Virus record (IMG/VR): IMGVR_UViG_3300007735_000783
Location: 1 to 64,000 of that record
DNA: 64,000 nucleotides
Reading direction: 5' to 3' (one strand)
Source: a virus
In this document: one piece after another, positions 7,221 to 16,100 of the stretch
How the letters are laid out: each line of letters starts with the position of its first letter
Numbering within the stretch: the stretch's first letter is position 1
Program-made: the position numbers and the translations under genes
The notes under the pieces: model-generated
Told to the model about the DNA's origin: nothing
Database searches by the model: none
The model's input: the letters and a program-made list of their open reading frames with translations, nothing else

Positions 7221-8177
7221 TTATCTAAGTTCCATCCAAGAACCATTTGGTGATAATGGGAAAGAACCAAAAGTTATTTTATAAACGCCACTAATAGGAA
7301 CAACAAATGATGGCGGTTCAACTGAGGAAGCATTGTTGTAAATTGTCACCAAAGATGACGCATTAGCACCAACAGAAATTGCCACAGAAGTTGAACTATT
7401 TGGCTTAACCATTACTTGAATTGGTCTACCTGTGGTATTAGTATAATTTGTATTGTTTGCCCTTGATCCCAACATATCAGTCCATACTTGATTGCTTGAT
7501 CCTAATGAGTTTGCATCAATAATTACACGATTCACTACTTCTGTTACTGCGGTTACACCAGTTCCAATAATTTTATTGAAAGATTCTGTGCTGTTGGATC
7601 CTGTTACAGACGCACCATTTTTTCCTTCAATTATAAAATAGCCATTATCTGCACCATACAAAAATGGTATAAATTTTGCTGTTAGATTTGGGGCAACAGG
7701 ATCGGTGTATGATGCCGAAGCACCTGTAACTGCTCCAGGCACACCTACTTTAAGAAACATTCCAGTTGTAGCAATATTAATTGTGCTTATTTGTGAGTTT
7801 GTGTAAGCCTGTGCAGATGCTAGTGTAGCATTATCGGCAGTATCAACATAAGTACGATTTGTTAAAGAATCTAAAGTGCCGGGAAGTTGTGAGCATTGGG
7901 GTGCAAGAGTAAATGTTTTTGTTCCGGTTATAGTTTCAGATACCGCATTTACTTTATCAACATAATTTGTTTGGGCTAAATTGGCATAGTATTGATCTTG
8001 AGTGTTTACATATAGAGCATTAACACCAATCCCGCTAGCAGTTAAAATGCTATCAACATACTGCTTGTTGGTTAAATCGTTAGGATTAGCGGGAGGAACA
8101 TTACATTTAATTGTAGAATTTGATACAATAGAACTTCCAGATTGCGCTTCTATGGTGTTTACTTTTAAGTTTGACAT
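7221..8177 (-). CDS. Tail fibre protein with the shared MSxLKVNxI N-terminus
   Basis: The 318-residue protein begins MSNLKVNTIEAQSG, the N-terminal peptide shared with five genes upstream in the array. DLTNKQYVDSIL, GTKTFTLAP and LTNRTYVDTADNATL follow, the repeat phrases of phage fibre shafts (GTKTF and NKxYVD). The second half is Ser/Thr/Asn-rich beta structure ending PNGSWMELR. I infer that the common N-terminus docks to the virion and that the C-terminus is the variable receptor-facing part. A CTAAATA box lies 22 bases upstream, at 8200-8206. Confidence 0.6.
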   Translation of the reverse strand: MSNLKVNTIEAQSGSSIVSNSTIKCNVPPANPNDLTNKQYVDSILTASGIGVNALYVNTQDQYYANLAQTNYVDKVNAVSETITGTKTFTLAPQCSQLPGTLDSLTNRTYVDTADNATLASAQAYTNSQISTINIATTGMFLKVGVPGAVTGASASYTDPVAPNLTAKFIPFLYGADNGYFIIEGKNGASVTGSNSTESFNKIIGTGVTAVTEVVNRVIIDANSLGSSNQVWTDMLGSRANNTNYTNTTGRPIQVMVKPNSSTSVAISVGANASSLVTIYNNASSVEPPSFVVPISGVYKITFGSFPLSPNGSWMELR

Positions 8178-8198
8178 AAACTATTCCTTTTGAATCTT

Positions 8199-8206
8199 TT
8201 ATTTAG
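8199..8206 (-). promoter_or_regulatory. Late promoter box CTAAATAA (minus strand)
   Basis: Read on the minus strand, CTAAATAA precedes the start of the gene ending at 8177 by just over 20 bases, the same distance as other late boxes in this window. It overlaps the 3' end region of the upstream fibre gene. It would give the last four array genes extra late transcription inside the 32-kb block. Confidence 0.45.
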
Positions 8207-8208
8207 CG

Positions 8209-9135
8209 TTAGCGAACTATACTGTCTACATCAAGTGGTCTAATGGCAAATCCGAACAAATCGTATGTGCCAGACAACTTTGCGGGTATAGTATTTTTTA
8301 TAGTATCGTTCGTTAGTGTCCATACACCAGATGAATCTATTGGAAAATGTGCTTCCTCGTTATCACTACACGAACAACTTCTTTGTGATCTTGAGAATCC
8401 TATCACAAGCCATTTTCCTGTAAGCAATTCGTTGTATGCTCCTTGATTGTATGCACCAGGAAGAGTTTGACATCCACAGCAACATTCTTCCCCCTTACCC
8501 CAAAGTCCCAACTTAACAAAAAAATTGTTGGAGGTACGCTTACCCATTTTTATTCCACCATTATCAAGAGTGCCAAATGTAGACCATGTTTTTAAGGTGG
8601 TTGTATTCAATATCCATTGTTTAAACAGATTCAAATTTATTAGTTCATCATCATTTCTGGCTATTCCACCACATGATGGCATGTAAGAATAATCAAAATT
8701 TGCTTGTCCTACAAATCCTGCGGTTCCACCAAAAACTGCTTTAGAAATTAATTCAGCATTGCTATTTGATAGAAAAATACCACCAGTAGCAGAACTAGCA
8801 TCCGTCATAATTGGGCCTGTGATACCCGATTCTAACGAAATAATTTTATCGGCTGTAGAAGATACGCAAGCCCGTTTTACACCGGCTTTATCTGCAAATT
8901 GAAGAACCGAAGGCAATCTAGTAAATGTGTTTGGTGTTCCAGACGGGGCTTTAATCTTAACGCCAAAGTTTTCGCTTGTAACCGTAACTACTTCCGCTGA
9001 ACTGTTTACTACAGAAACATGTCCTAAAATATTTAATCCATCACTTGTAGGATTAGTATTAACACCAACAGGACTGTTTATTTTTATTCCTGCTGTTCCT
9101 AAACCGCTTATAGAATTCACATTCGCTTCAGACAT
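8209..9135 (-). CDS. Tail fibre/adhesin paralogue A, cysteine-rich C-terminal domain
   Basis: The 308-residue protein starts MSEANVNSISGLGTAGIKI and is a clear paralogue of the gene directly upstream (9155-10000). They share the INSPVGVNTNP motif near residue 20, EVVTVTSENFGVKIKAP, a conserved LNTTTLKTWSTFG block, and a C-terminal block around WLVIGFSRSQRSCSCSDN followed by HFPID. A CCCGC cluster before that block is divergent between the two. The shared CSC/CxC suggests a disulphide or metal site in the tip, although secretion is not expected. Function inferred: one of several alternative or co-assembled receptor-binding fibres. Confidence 0.55.
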   Translation of the reverse strand: MSEANVNSISGLGTAGIKINSPVGVNTNPTSDGLNILGHVSVVNSSAEVVTVTSENFGVKIKAPSGTPNTFTRLPSVLQFADKAGVKRACVSSTADKIISLESGITGPIMTDASSATGGIFLSNSNAELISKAVFGGTAGFVGQANFDYSYMPSCGGIARNDDELINLNLFKQWILNTTTLKTWSTFGTLDNGGIKMGKRTSNNFFVKLGLWGKGEECCCGCQTLPGAYNQGAYNELLTGKWLVIGFSRSQRSCSCSDNEEAHFPIDSSGVWTLTNDTIKNTIPAKLSGTYDLFGFAIRPLDVDSIVR

Positions 9136-9154
9136 TATTGATTTTCCTTTATAC

Positions 9155-10000
9155 TCAAACTATTCTTATTGCTATGCCAAATGCATTATAAGCACTACCA
9201 AGATTGGCTATAATTGTATTCTGAACAGTTTGTGCGTAGTCGCCACTAATAATCCAAACTTTAGACTTATCTATTGGGAAGTGAAATTGTTCGTTATCAT
9301 AACAAGAGCAACCTCTTTGACCGTAAGAGAATCCAACAATCAGCCAACTTCCAGACTGCTGCTCGGCATAACAACCGATGGCAGTATTTGAATTTACCCC
9401 ATTTATATTGCCTACTCCTTTATAGTGGGTGCAACATCCTTGAAATCCTGCATTATTAACATCTCCAAACACAGACCAAGTTTTTACGGTTGTATCGTTT
9501 AGAACATATCTCTTCAAGTATGCAAGATTTACTAAATGCTCATCACGATATGGAACACCAGAACATGTTGGTATAGCAGTTGAACTAAAAGTTGTGTTGT
9601 TATTAAACTGTGTTATTCCTTTAAAGGTGGTTGGCTTATTGAATTGTGCTTGTTGTTGTATTTGAAATACTCCACCACCAGACATTACAGCGGCAGTTGC
9701 TCCTCCTGCTTTGAAGATTAAATCATTTGATGAGTTGGAAGAAATTGTGGCTCGTTCTGTTCCATCATAGTTAGAAAACTGTAAAACTGAATTAGCATTT
9801 GTAGCAGGGGCTTTAATCTTAATACCATAGTTTGATCCTGCAACAGTAACAACTTCCAGATTGTTATCAATCACATTTAGTTTGCCGCTAATTTGCATAC
9901 CACTAGCGGGAGGATTTGTATTAACGCCAATAGGACTGTTTATTTTTATTCCTGTTGCTGGAGCAATTGGCGATATTGTGTTTACTTTTAATTCTGACAT
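9155..10000 (-). CDS. Tail fibre/adhesin paralogue B
   Basis: The 281-residue protein starts MSELKVNTISPIAPATGIK and is the sister of the 8209-9135 gene. Matching blocks are INSPIGVNTNP, EVVTVAGSNYGIKIKAP, LNDTTVKTWSVFG and SWLIVGFSYGQRGCSCYDN with FHFPID. Central shaft sequence has diverged and differs in length, while both ends are kept, the usual outcome of tandem duplication followed by diversification of fibres. It has its own ATG about 20 bases after the upstream gene's end, with a run of pyrimidines on the plus strand (AAAGGAT-like on the message) as ribosome site. Confidence 0.55.
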   Translation of the reverse strand: MSELKVNTISPIAPATGIKINSPIGVNTNPPASGMQISGKLNVIDNNLEVVTVAGSNYGIKIKAPATNANSVLQFSNYDGTERATISSNSSNDLIFKAGGATAAVMSGGGVFQIQQQAQFNKPTTFKGITQFNNNTTFSSTAIPTCSGVPYRDEHLVNLAYLKRYVLNDTTVKTWSVFGDVNNAGFQGCCTHYKGVGNINGVNSNTAIGCYAEQQSGSWLIVGFSYGQRGCSCYDNEQFHFPIDKSKVWIISGDYAQTVQNTIIANLGSAYNAFGIAIRIV

Positions 10001-10010
10001 GTTTAATCCT

Positions 10011-10517
10011 TTATACTTTAATTATATAAGTTAGAGTCCAAGTTCCATTATATGGTGTTGTAGTGTTGCAGCCGCCTTCAAATGAAAGTTGTCCTGTTAT
10101 GGTATTTACTGTTCTAAAATCGGGTGTTCCGTTACTTCCGTCGCAATAATAAAATCCAGTTGGTGCTGCTGGAAAGTCCACGATGTTTGATGAACATCCA
10201 TCATAATATCCCGGAACGAGATATCTAAAAATAGAATTTGTTGGAATTCCTGTTTGTATAACAGGGCAGTTATACTGAAAAGTTTTCCATCTTGCTGGTT
10301 CTTTAGGATCGCCTGATGAGGAAACCATTTCAAAGGTTCCTCCTGAGGTATTTCCAGTTTGAGTTCCCAACAATAATGCTCCTAAAAATTTAATAGCACC
10401 ATAATCAGTAACTTCAAATTGTCCTTTTGTTTCGTCACCAATAACAACACCAGTTCCTATGGTTATGTTTTGTCCAGGAATATTTGAAGTTATTTTATTT
10501 ACTCTTAATTCTGACAT
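10011..10517 (-). CDS. Short fibre protein with collar-like CDGxxGTPDxR motif
   Basis: The 168-residue protein starts MSELRVNKITSNIPGQNIT. In the middle EPARWKTFQYNCP corresponds to PPKWSDVPSVNCP and PPVWKPLP in the two genes upstream. PTGFYYCDGSNGTPDFRTVN near the C-terminus resembles the collar motif of short tail fibres (GWxxCDG...TPDLR). It is the shortest of the three array members with this motif, so it looks like a minimal version: docking peptide, linker, collar-like knob. The receptor is unknown. Confidence 0.55.
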   Translation of the reverse strand: MSELRVNKITSNIPGQNITIGTGVVIGDETKGQFEVTDYGAIKFLGALLLGTQTGNTSGGTFEMVSSSGDPKEPARWKTFQYNCPVIQTGIPTNSIFRYLVPGYYDGCSSNIVDFPAAPTGFYYCDGSNGTPDFRTVNTITGQLSFEGGCNTTTPYNGTWTLTYIIKV

Positions 10518-10526
10518 TGGTGTTAA

Positions 10527-12251
10527 TTAAACCTTTTGTATGTAAGTTAATTGTCCACTAATTAACCCATTCCTATTTGTTGGTGTGTTACCACATCCAT
10601 CGTTGTTATCTACTGGTGGCCAATCTAATTTTAATGTGTTTGGGTTAACCCAATTTTTCATGTTTGGAGTTCCGTTTTTCCCATCACAATACACCCATCC
10701 TGTTGGAGGACTAGGTGGAGTATCTATAGAGGTTGAGTTACCACATGGTGTGTTTCTCAAAGATGTGTATCCTGCTCTCAACCATTGAGTAACAGTATTT
10801 TGTGGAGCAACTAAAACTTCCTCACCAATACCATAAAAAGTTTGTCCTTGTATTGCTCCAATTTTTGTCCAAAGAATACTTTGACCGTAAGGAGCAATAG
10901 TTGGAGTATAATATGTTATTGAAGGTTTACCAAATTCACCATTTGCTGTTCCTGTTCCAATCAACCAAAGAGTTCCATTACTTTTTAAAGCCCATGCTCC
11001 GTAATCATTAGAAACCACATCCAACCAATCTGTGTCGGTTCCTATTTGTGTAGGTGTTCTAACTACAAAATTTTGTGCGTAATTTGAACCAAGACCCAAA
11101 TACTGACCGCTACTATTAGGCCCCCACGCCCAAAGAGTTCCATTTTGTTTTAATGCAAATACACTAATTCCCTCAACAACCTTTTTCCAACTACCAGTAT
11201 CAATTTTCTTTGGAGTTGATTGAATACCCGTTGTTCTTCCATCTCCCATTTTATCTACTGTTCCCCACGACCATAAAGAACCGTCAGTTTTTATTCCCTT
11301 TGTTCTACTAACATAAACCCAATCTGTATCTGTTCCTACTTGAGTTAGAGTTCTAATAGTTGTCGTGCTTGTTCCAACACCACAGTCATAAAAAATACTA
11401 TTATATCCCCAAGCCCAAAGAGTTCCGTTTGTTTTTATTGCTCTAGTTGAAACTGGACTTAAAAATTTCCAATTTGTATCAGTTCCTATACGAACAGGTT
11501 CTTTAGATTGCCAACCATTATTTAATGCGAGTGCGGGATTACCAAATTCTCCGAAAGCATTTGCTCCCCAAACCCAAAGAGTTCCATCCGATTGTAATCC
11601 TAAAGAGGTGCTTAATGATCTTGTAACAGATATCCATTTATCTGATCCAGTAGTTTCTTGTATTGGAGCATCCCAAGAAGATCCTGAAATTTGTGATGAT
11701 GTGTTAGTCCATATTCCTTTTCCCACACCCAATTGACCTGCACTATAATCTCCCCATGCCCAAAGAGTTCCATCGTCCTGTATTGCCATAGGACCAGATT
11801 CGCATATAATTTTCCAGTTTTTGTTAGGTCCTGTAGATTTACCAATACCCACTTGTGCTAAAACTGTTGAACTTCCACCATTTGACAAATTTGACCAATT
11901 TTGTTGTGCTCCAACGCCTCTGCCTAATTGATAAGTATAATTGGAGCCTATAGCCCATGTGGAACCTAAAGTTGGTAGCGGAGGACAATTAACAGAAGGA
12001 ACATCACTCCACTTAGGTGGTAGATAAGGTCCTCTTGATATAAGAACTTGATTTATATTTCCTGATGAAGTTTGTGTTAAAGAACCAATATTCAGAGGAG
12101 CAAACAATTCAATTTGTCCAGTTTGGTTTACTCCAAATGATTGCTGTCTATCTGAAAGTCTAGTTTCATCATTAACTGCTATTCCAGAATCAATTGTTAC
12201 CTTTACAGGGTTTAGTGCTGGTTTTATTTTGTTTACTTTGATTTCAGACAT
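10527..12251 (-). CDS. Fibre protein carrying a complete RCC1-type beta-propeller
   Basis: The 574-residue protein has three parts. Residues 1-95 are the shared array N-terminus (MSEIKVNKIKPALNPVK) and linker ending PPKWSDVPSVNCPPLP. Residues about 97-470 contain seven RCC1-like repeats of the form NGTLWAWGxNxxGxLG, each with Trp-x-Trp-Gly or close variants, enough for a closed seven-bladed propeller. Residues about 490-574 hold PTGWVYCDGKNGTPN, the collar-like motif also seen in the neighbours. The propeller lies exactly between the linker and knob that adjoin each other in the 168-residue neighbour, so it looks like an inserted domain. I infer a host-surface-binding propeller displayed on a fibre; its ligand is unknown. 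Confidence 0.7.
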   Translation of the reverse strand: MSEIKVNKIKPALNPVKVTIDSGIAVNDETRLSDRQQSFGVNQTGQIELFAPLNIGSLTQTSSGNINQVLISRGPYLPPKWSDVPSVNCPPLPTLGSTWAIGSNYTYQLGRGVGAQQNWSNLSNGGSSTVLAQVGIGKSTGPNKNWKIICESGPMAIQDDGTLWAWGDYSAGQLGVGKGIWTNTSSQISGSSWDAPIQETTGSDKWISVTRSLSTSLGLQSDGTLWVWGANAFGEFGNPALALNNGWQSKEPVRIGTDTNWKFLSPVSTRAIKTNGTLWAWGYNSIFYDCGVGTSTTTIRTLTQVGTDTDWVYVSRTKGIKTDGSLWSWGTVDKMGDGRTTGIQSTPKKIDTGSWKKVVEGISVFALKQNGTLWAWGPNSSGQYLGLGSNYAQNFVVRTPTQIGTDTDWLDVVSNDYGAWALKSNGTLWLIGTGTANGEFGKPSITYYTPTIAPYGQSILWTKIGAIQGQTFYGIGEEVLVAPQNTVTQWLRAGYTSLRNTPCGNSTSIDTPPSPPTGWVYCDGKNGTPNMKNWVNPNTLKLDWPPVDNNDGCGNTPTNRNGLISGQLTYIQKV

Positions 12252-12252
12252 A

Positions 12253-13179
12253 TTAGATTTTCTTAATGAAGGCTAAAGATTTTGTATACTGAGCAGTATT
12301 TGACCAATCAATATTTGAAGTTCCACCAGAAAACATTTGGGCTTGAACACTATTTGCTGGTACTGCGTTTACAGTAAACATTGTACCTGCGGTGCTGTCC
12401 TTAAATTTAATGTATCCTCCTACTGCAAAATCTTGTGGGAGACCTGATATAAATTCGCCTGGATTTGCAGCATCACCAGCAGTTCCTCCGCCTATTATAA
12501 CAATCGCTTTCTGATGAAGAGGAACTCCTGTTGGTTTGCCTGAAGCCCCAACAGTTGTGGGACCAGTTATTCCTCTCAATATGCCTACTGTTGGTGCTCC
12601 CCAAGTTACTCCTGCCGAAGTTGCAGCATAGAACACTCGTTTGTTTAACGGAAGAGTACCGTATAACGCTCTTATATCCGGAGTAGCCCCTGTTATTTCA
12701 ATAGTTGCAAGAATATCTGAATCTGCAAGCAACTGCCAATTTTTTGCTCCTGTTGCTGATTTAGGATTAACAACACGCAAATCTGGTGTGTTGTTGGTTC
12801 CATCACAGTATATCCATGCAGGAGCACCATTTACTGTTGGAGCAGCAGGAAGCGCAGTTGTAGTAGCAAATCCATTCCATCCAGTAAGAACTAAAGGAAA
12901 TATTTCATTTGATGCTATAACTTCTGCACTTGGAATTGGAAGAGGCTTCCAAACTGGTGGCATTGTTGCACCATTTCCAAAAAGAATGTCTCCCGAATTT
13001 CCTGGTGAATTGTCTTGATAGGTTCCTGCGTATACGGGGCCTAAAATTCTTATACCACCGGTTTTTGATGCGCTGAATGTTTCACCGACTCCAGAAGAAT
13101 CTGTAATTAGAATTTCAGGCCCTAAAACAACAGGAGCCCCGCTAATAGATTTAATTTTATCTATCTGTAGTTCCGACAC
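12253..13179 (-). CDS. Fibre protein of the MSELxVxKI family with collar-like motif
   Basis: Starting from the second of two adjacent GTG codons (13179) gives MSELQIDKIKSISGAP, matching the array N-terminus; the first GTG (13182) would add one Met. It is 308 residues. GDILFGNGATMPPVWKPLP occupies the linker position and APAWIYCDGTNNTPDLRVVNP the collar-like position near residue 130. About 150 extra residues of beta-rich sequence follow (GVTWGAPTVGILRGITG, GGYIKFKDSTAGTMFTVNA), a unit with resemblance to segments of the 1291-residue gene upstream. Likely a virion fibre with a different tip from its neighbours. Confidence 0.55.
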   Translation of the reverse strand: MSELQIDKIKSISGAPVVLGPEILITDSSGVGETFSASKTGGIRILGPVYAGTYQDNSPGNSGDILFGNGATMPPVWKPLPIPSAEVIASNEIFPLVLTGWNGFATTTALPAAPTVNGAPAWIYCDGTNNTPDLRVVNPKSATGAKNWQLLADSDILATIEITGATPDIRALYGTLPLNKRVFYAATSAGVTWGAPTVGILRGITGPTTVGASGKPTGVPLHQKAIVIIGGGTAGDAANPGEFISGLPQDFAVGGYIKFKDSTAGTMFTVNAVPANSVQAQMFSGGTSNIDWSNTAQYTKSLAFIKKI

Positions 13180-13187
13180 CACTCACC

Positions 13188-16100
13188 TCACAAAATTTTC
13201 CATGTAAAACCAGTTTGAATATCTACGCGATTTCCTTGTAATATAGTTATGCCAGTTCCAGGATCAACAGTATAAATTCCATTTGGGTTTTCTGGGAATA
13301 TGCTGTTACTCATGCTCAATCCTACCCCAATTGTGGTCAATCCTGTTGAATTGAACATACCACCTATAAACATTCCTTGCGTTGGAACTGTATTCCAAGC
13401 AGGAGCAGAATTTGTTGTATTTCCATCGTAAAGACTTGGGCCAACTTTGATACCTGAGCCACGAACATCAAGTGACATGGTTGGATTATTAGTTCTAATA
13501 CCAACCATACCACCTGTGATTCCTGTACCACCAGTGATGCAAATTCCCCAATTTCTCAAAACTCCAGTTGCTCCACCAACATTCAAACGAAGATTTAAAT
13601 CAACGCCTGTTACAATGCTCACATCATTAGAATTTAAAATACGAAGATCGTAGTACTCTGAAGTTGCACCTGTAATGGTTGATGCAAACGGAGAAACCAT
13701 ATCAATGACGCTTACTCCAGCACCTCCCATCTTGATCTTGCTCCATCCATATGGATTTTCAATTTCAAGATTTGTGGCGTTAGAAGCAGAAGAAGTTGAG
13801 TAGAATTTATACTGTCCGTCGCTAGAGAAAGTTATACCTGCTACTCCAGTATGAACATCTCCGGTTTCACGAGACAAGGCTTGAATATTGTAACGAGCAT
13901 TATTTCGGTTTTGGGCTGTATAACCAGAACCCACATGAAGTAGTGATTGACCTGTAAGATCAAATCGTACATATCTATCGTCATGGTTATGTCCTGATAG
14001 AATTAGTGCGTTAACTTCTGGTGTGGCTCTGATAATATAATTTGTAACAATGCCAGGTGCGTACTTGTAGCCAGTTACGCCTGCTGATCCTGTTACACCA
14101 CCGAAGGTATCTCCACCGAGAGGGCTTGGATATCCACCGCTAATTGAGTATCCTAAAGAATCCACCAAATCACCCACAGCCATTTGTGCGCCGTTGTCGT
14201 ATTGATTACTACCTTCTCCTGCACCGTAAACAGTTCGGCTTCGTATATCAGGCAGAATAGTAGTTCCCCAAATACTTAGTGCATCGGTTCTGTGTCTACC
14301 GTATAGTCTTACTGAATAATCTTTGTCAGACTTTACTGAATTCAACAGAGTGACAAAATCATCTCGGGTATATCCTGCTTGAACCGCAGTATTTCTTAGA
14401 GCAATTGCTAGTTCGTATGAACCGTTAATAGACCATACTCTAGCGTCTCTTTCGGTTACAATTGATTTGGTTACATTTGAGTAAATAGCGAGTTTAATCA
14501 AATCGCCTTGAGAAAGAACAGGATTAGCGGATACCGAGAATCCTCTTGTGCCTCCCTTGATGAACATTGTTACTAGTGAATCGTTTTGACCCGACACTAT
14601 ACCGTCTTCATCGTTGAAGTTTTGACTAGAAGTACTTGTAACCTTAACATCAGCATAATATCTTTGATTGTCTGTGGAATTGCCGGTTAGACCAATTACT
14701 TTGTATAGTTCAGGATATTGACCTGGACGAATTACTCCACCGTTACAAACTATCCAAGAATCTGAAAGCAAATTCAAATCGCCAGAATATGGAACAATGG
14801 TTCCTACTGGAACAAGACCCTTGGCGTATATTTGATCGGTTGATGTTCCACCAACCAAGAATCCTGGTTGCGACATTACAATACCAGTTGCCTTACGATC
14901 ACTTACTGAACCAGTTATTGCAACTGGCATGAACATTGTTTTCTCTATGTAAAATGGTTCATCGCCGTAATTTGTTGTTAAACCACCGTTTGCAGCCAAC
15001 AACAAAGAAATACCAGGCTTGATGTCCGGAGGAACAGGAATAGTAGCCAAACCACTATTAACATATACGAATTGATTAGCATCTATAACTTCAACAACAA
15101 TACCAACTGCTTCTGCAAGTTCATTTGAGAATGGACTAGCAACAATATACTTGGCTGCTGTTGGTCCCATTACGCTGCCAACTTCTCGGATAATACAATT
15201 GCCGTTTGTTAATCCGTGAGCGGTTTGATATACACGAATGCGATTAGAATCCGCTTCCAACCAATTTGCATTTATTCTACCGCGATTATCTGATATTGGT
15301 ATACTATAAGCAGTTGATCCTGGATTACCTTCATTAGGTTCACCAATGTTTCCATAAGGAGTTCCTGTGGTTGCTCCTGCACCGTCTAGGAAATCTGCAT
15401 TGAATCCCTTGGCAAACATATTTGAAGTTCCACCAACAGATTGTGTGAAACCATGTGGACCAGTAGTTAAACCGTAGATTGTGGATAAAGTATATTCCGA
15501 ACCGGATGTGGTGGAATCATTCTTTAGAAGAAGTGGAGATCCTGCAAGGTTATGTGCATATGACCATGCCCATCTTCCTGCTTGATCGTGACCTAATCTT
15601 AATGTAACATGACCGCTCTGACCAGATACGCCATAGAAATTAAATTCGTTTAATCCGTCTCCTTGAAGACAAACATTTCTATAGTTTCTAGCGGTTATAA
15701 ATCCTAGAGAAGTGTCTACACCAAGATTCTTGTCTGATATCCAAGCCTTGCTGCAATTCTCCCAGGTAAAATACTTGTCTCCGCTTAGTCCTTTGATAAT
15801 TATTCCTGCACCATCAAGATCATTATCATTGAAGAAGTTTGTTGTTGCACCATTTGCCGATAGAACCGAGAATGTAGCACCTGTTACCGATACAAATCGT
15901 ACAATACCTGCGGTTTGGAAATCGTCAGGATTGCCTGCCGAGAAAATTGAACCGATAGACACTTGTGCGGTCAGTCCGTTAGCAGGACCCGTAATGCTCT
16001 TAACAACACCGATGGTTGATGAGGTAGTGCCTGGACTATTTGCCACATCATCGTAAAATGCTGAAGCACCAACAATTCCTATCTGATACAACTGCTTGAT

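Noticed and set aside
10527-12251. CRISPR-like or DNA repeat array in the RCC1 gene
   Set aside because: The periodicity is at protein level (NGTLWAWG units) with variable spacing and diverged codons, not direct DNA repeats.
7221-13179. Diversity-generating retroelement or invertible fibre cassette
   Set aside because: No reverse transcriptase, template/variable repeat pair, recombinase or flanking inverted repeats were found in the window.
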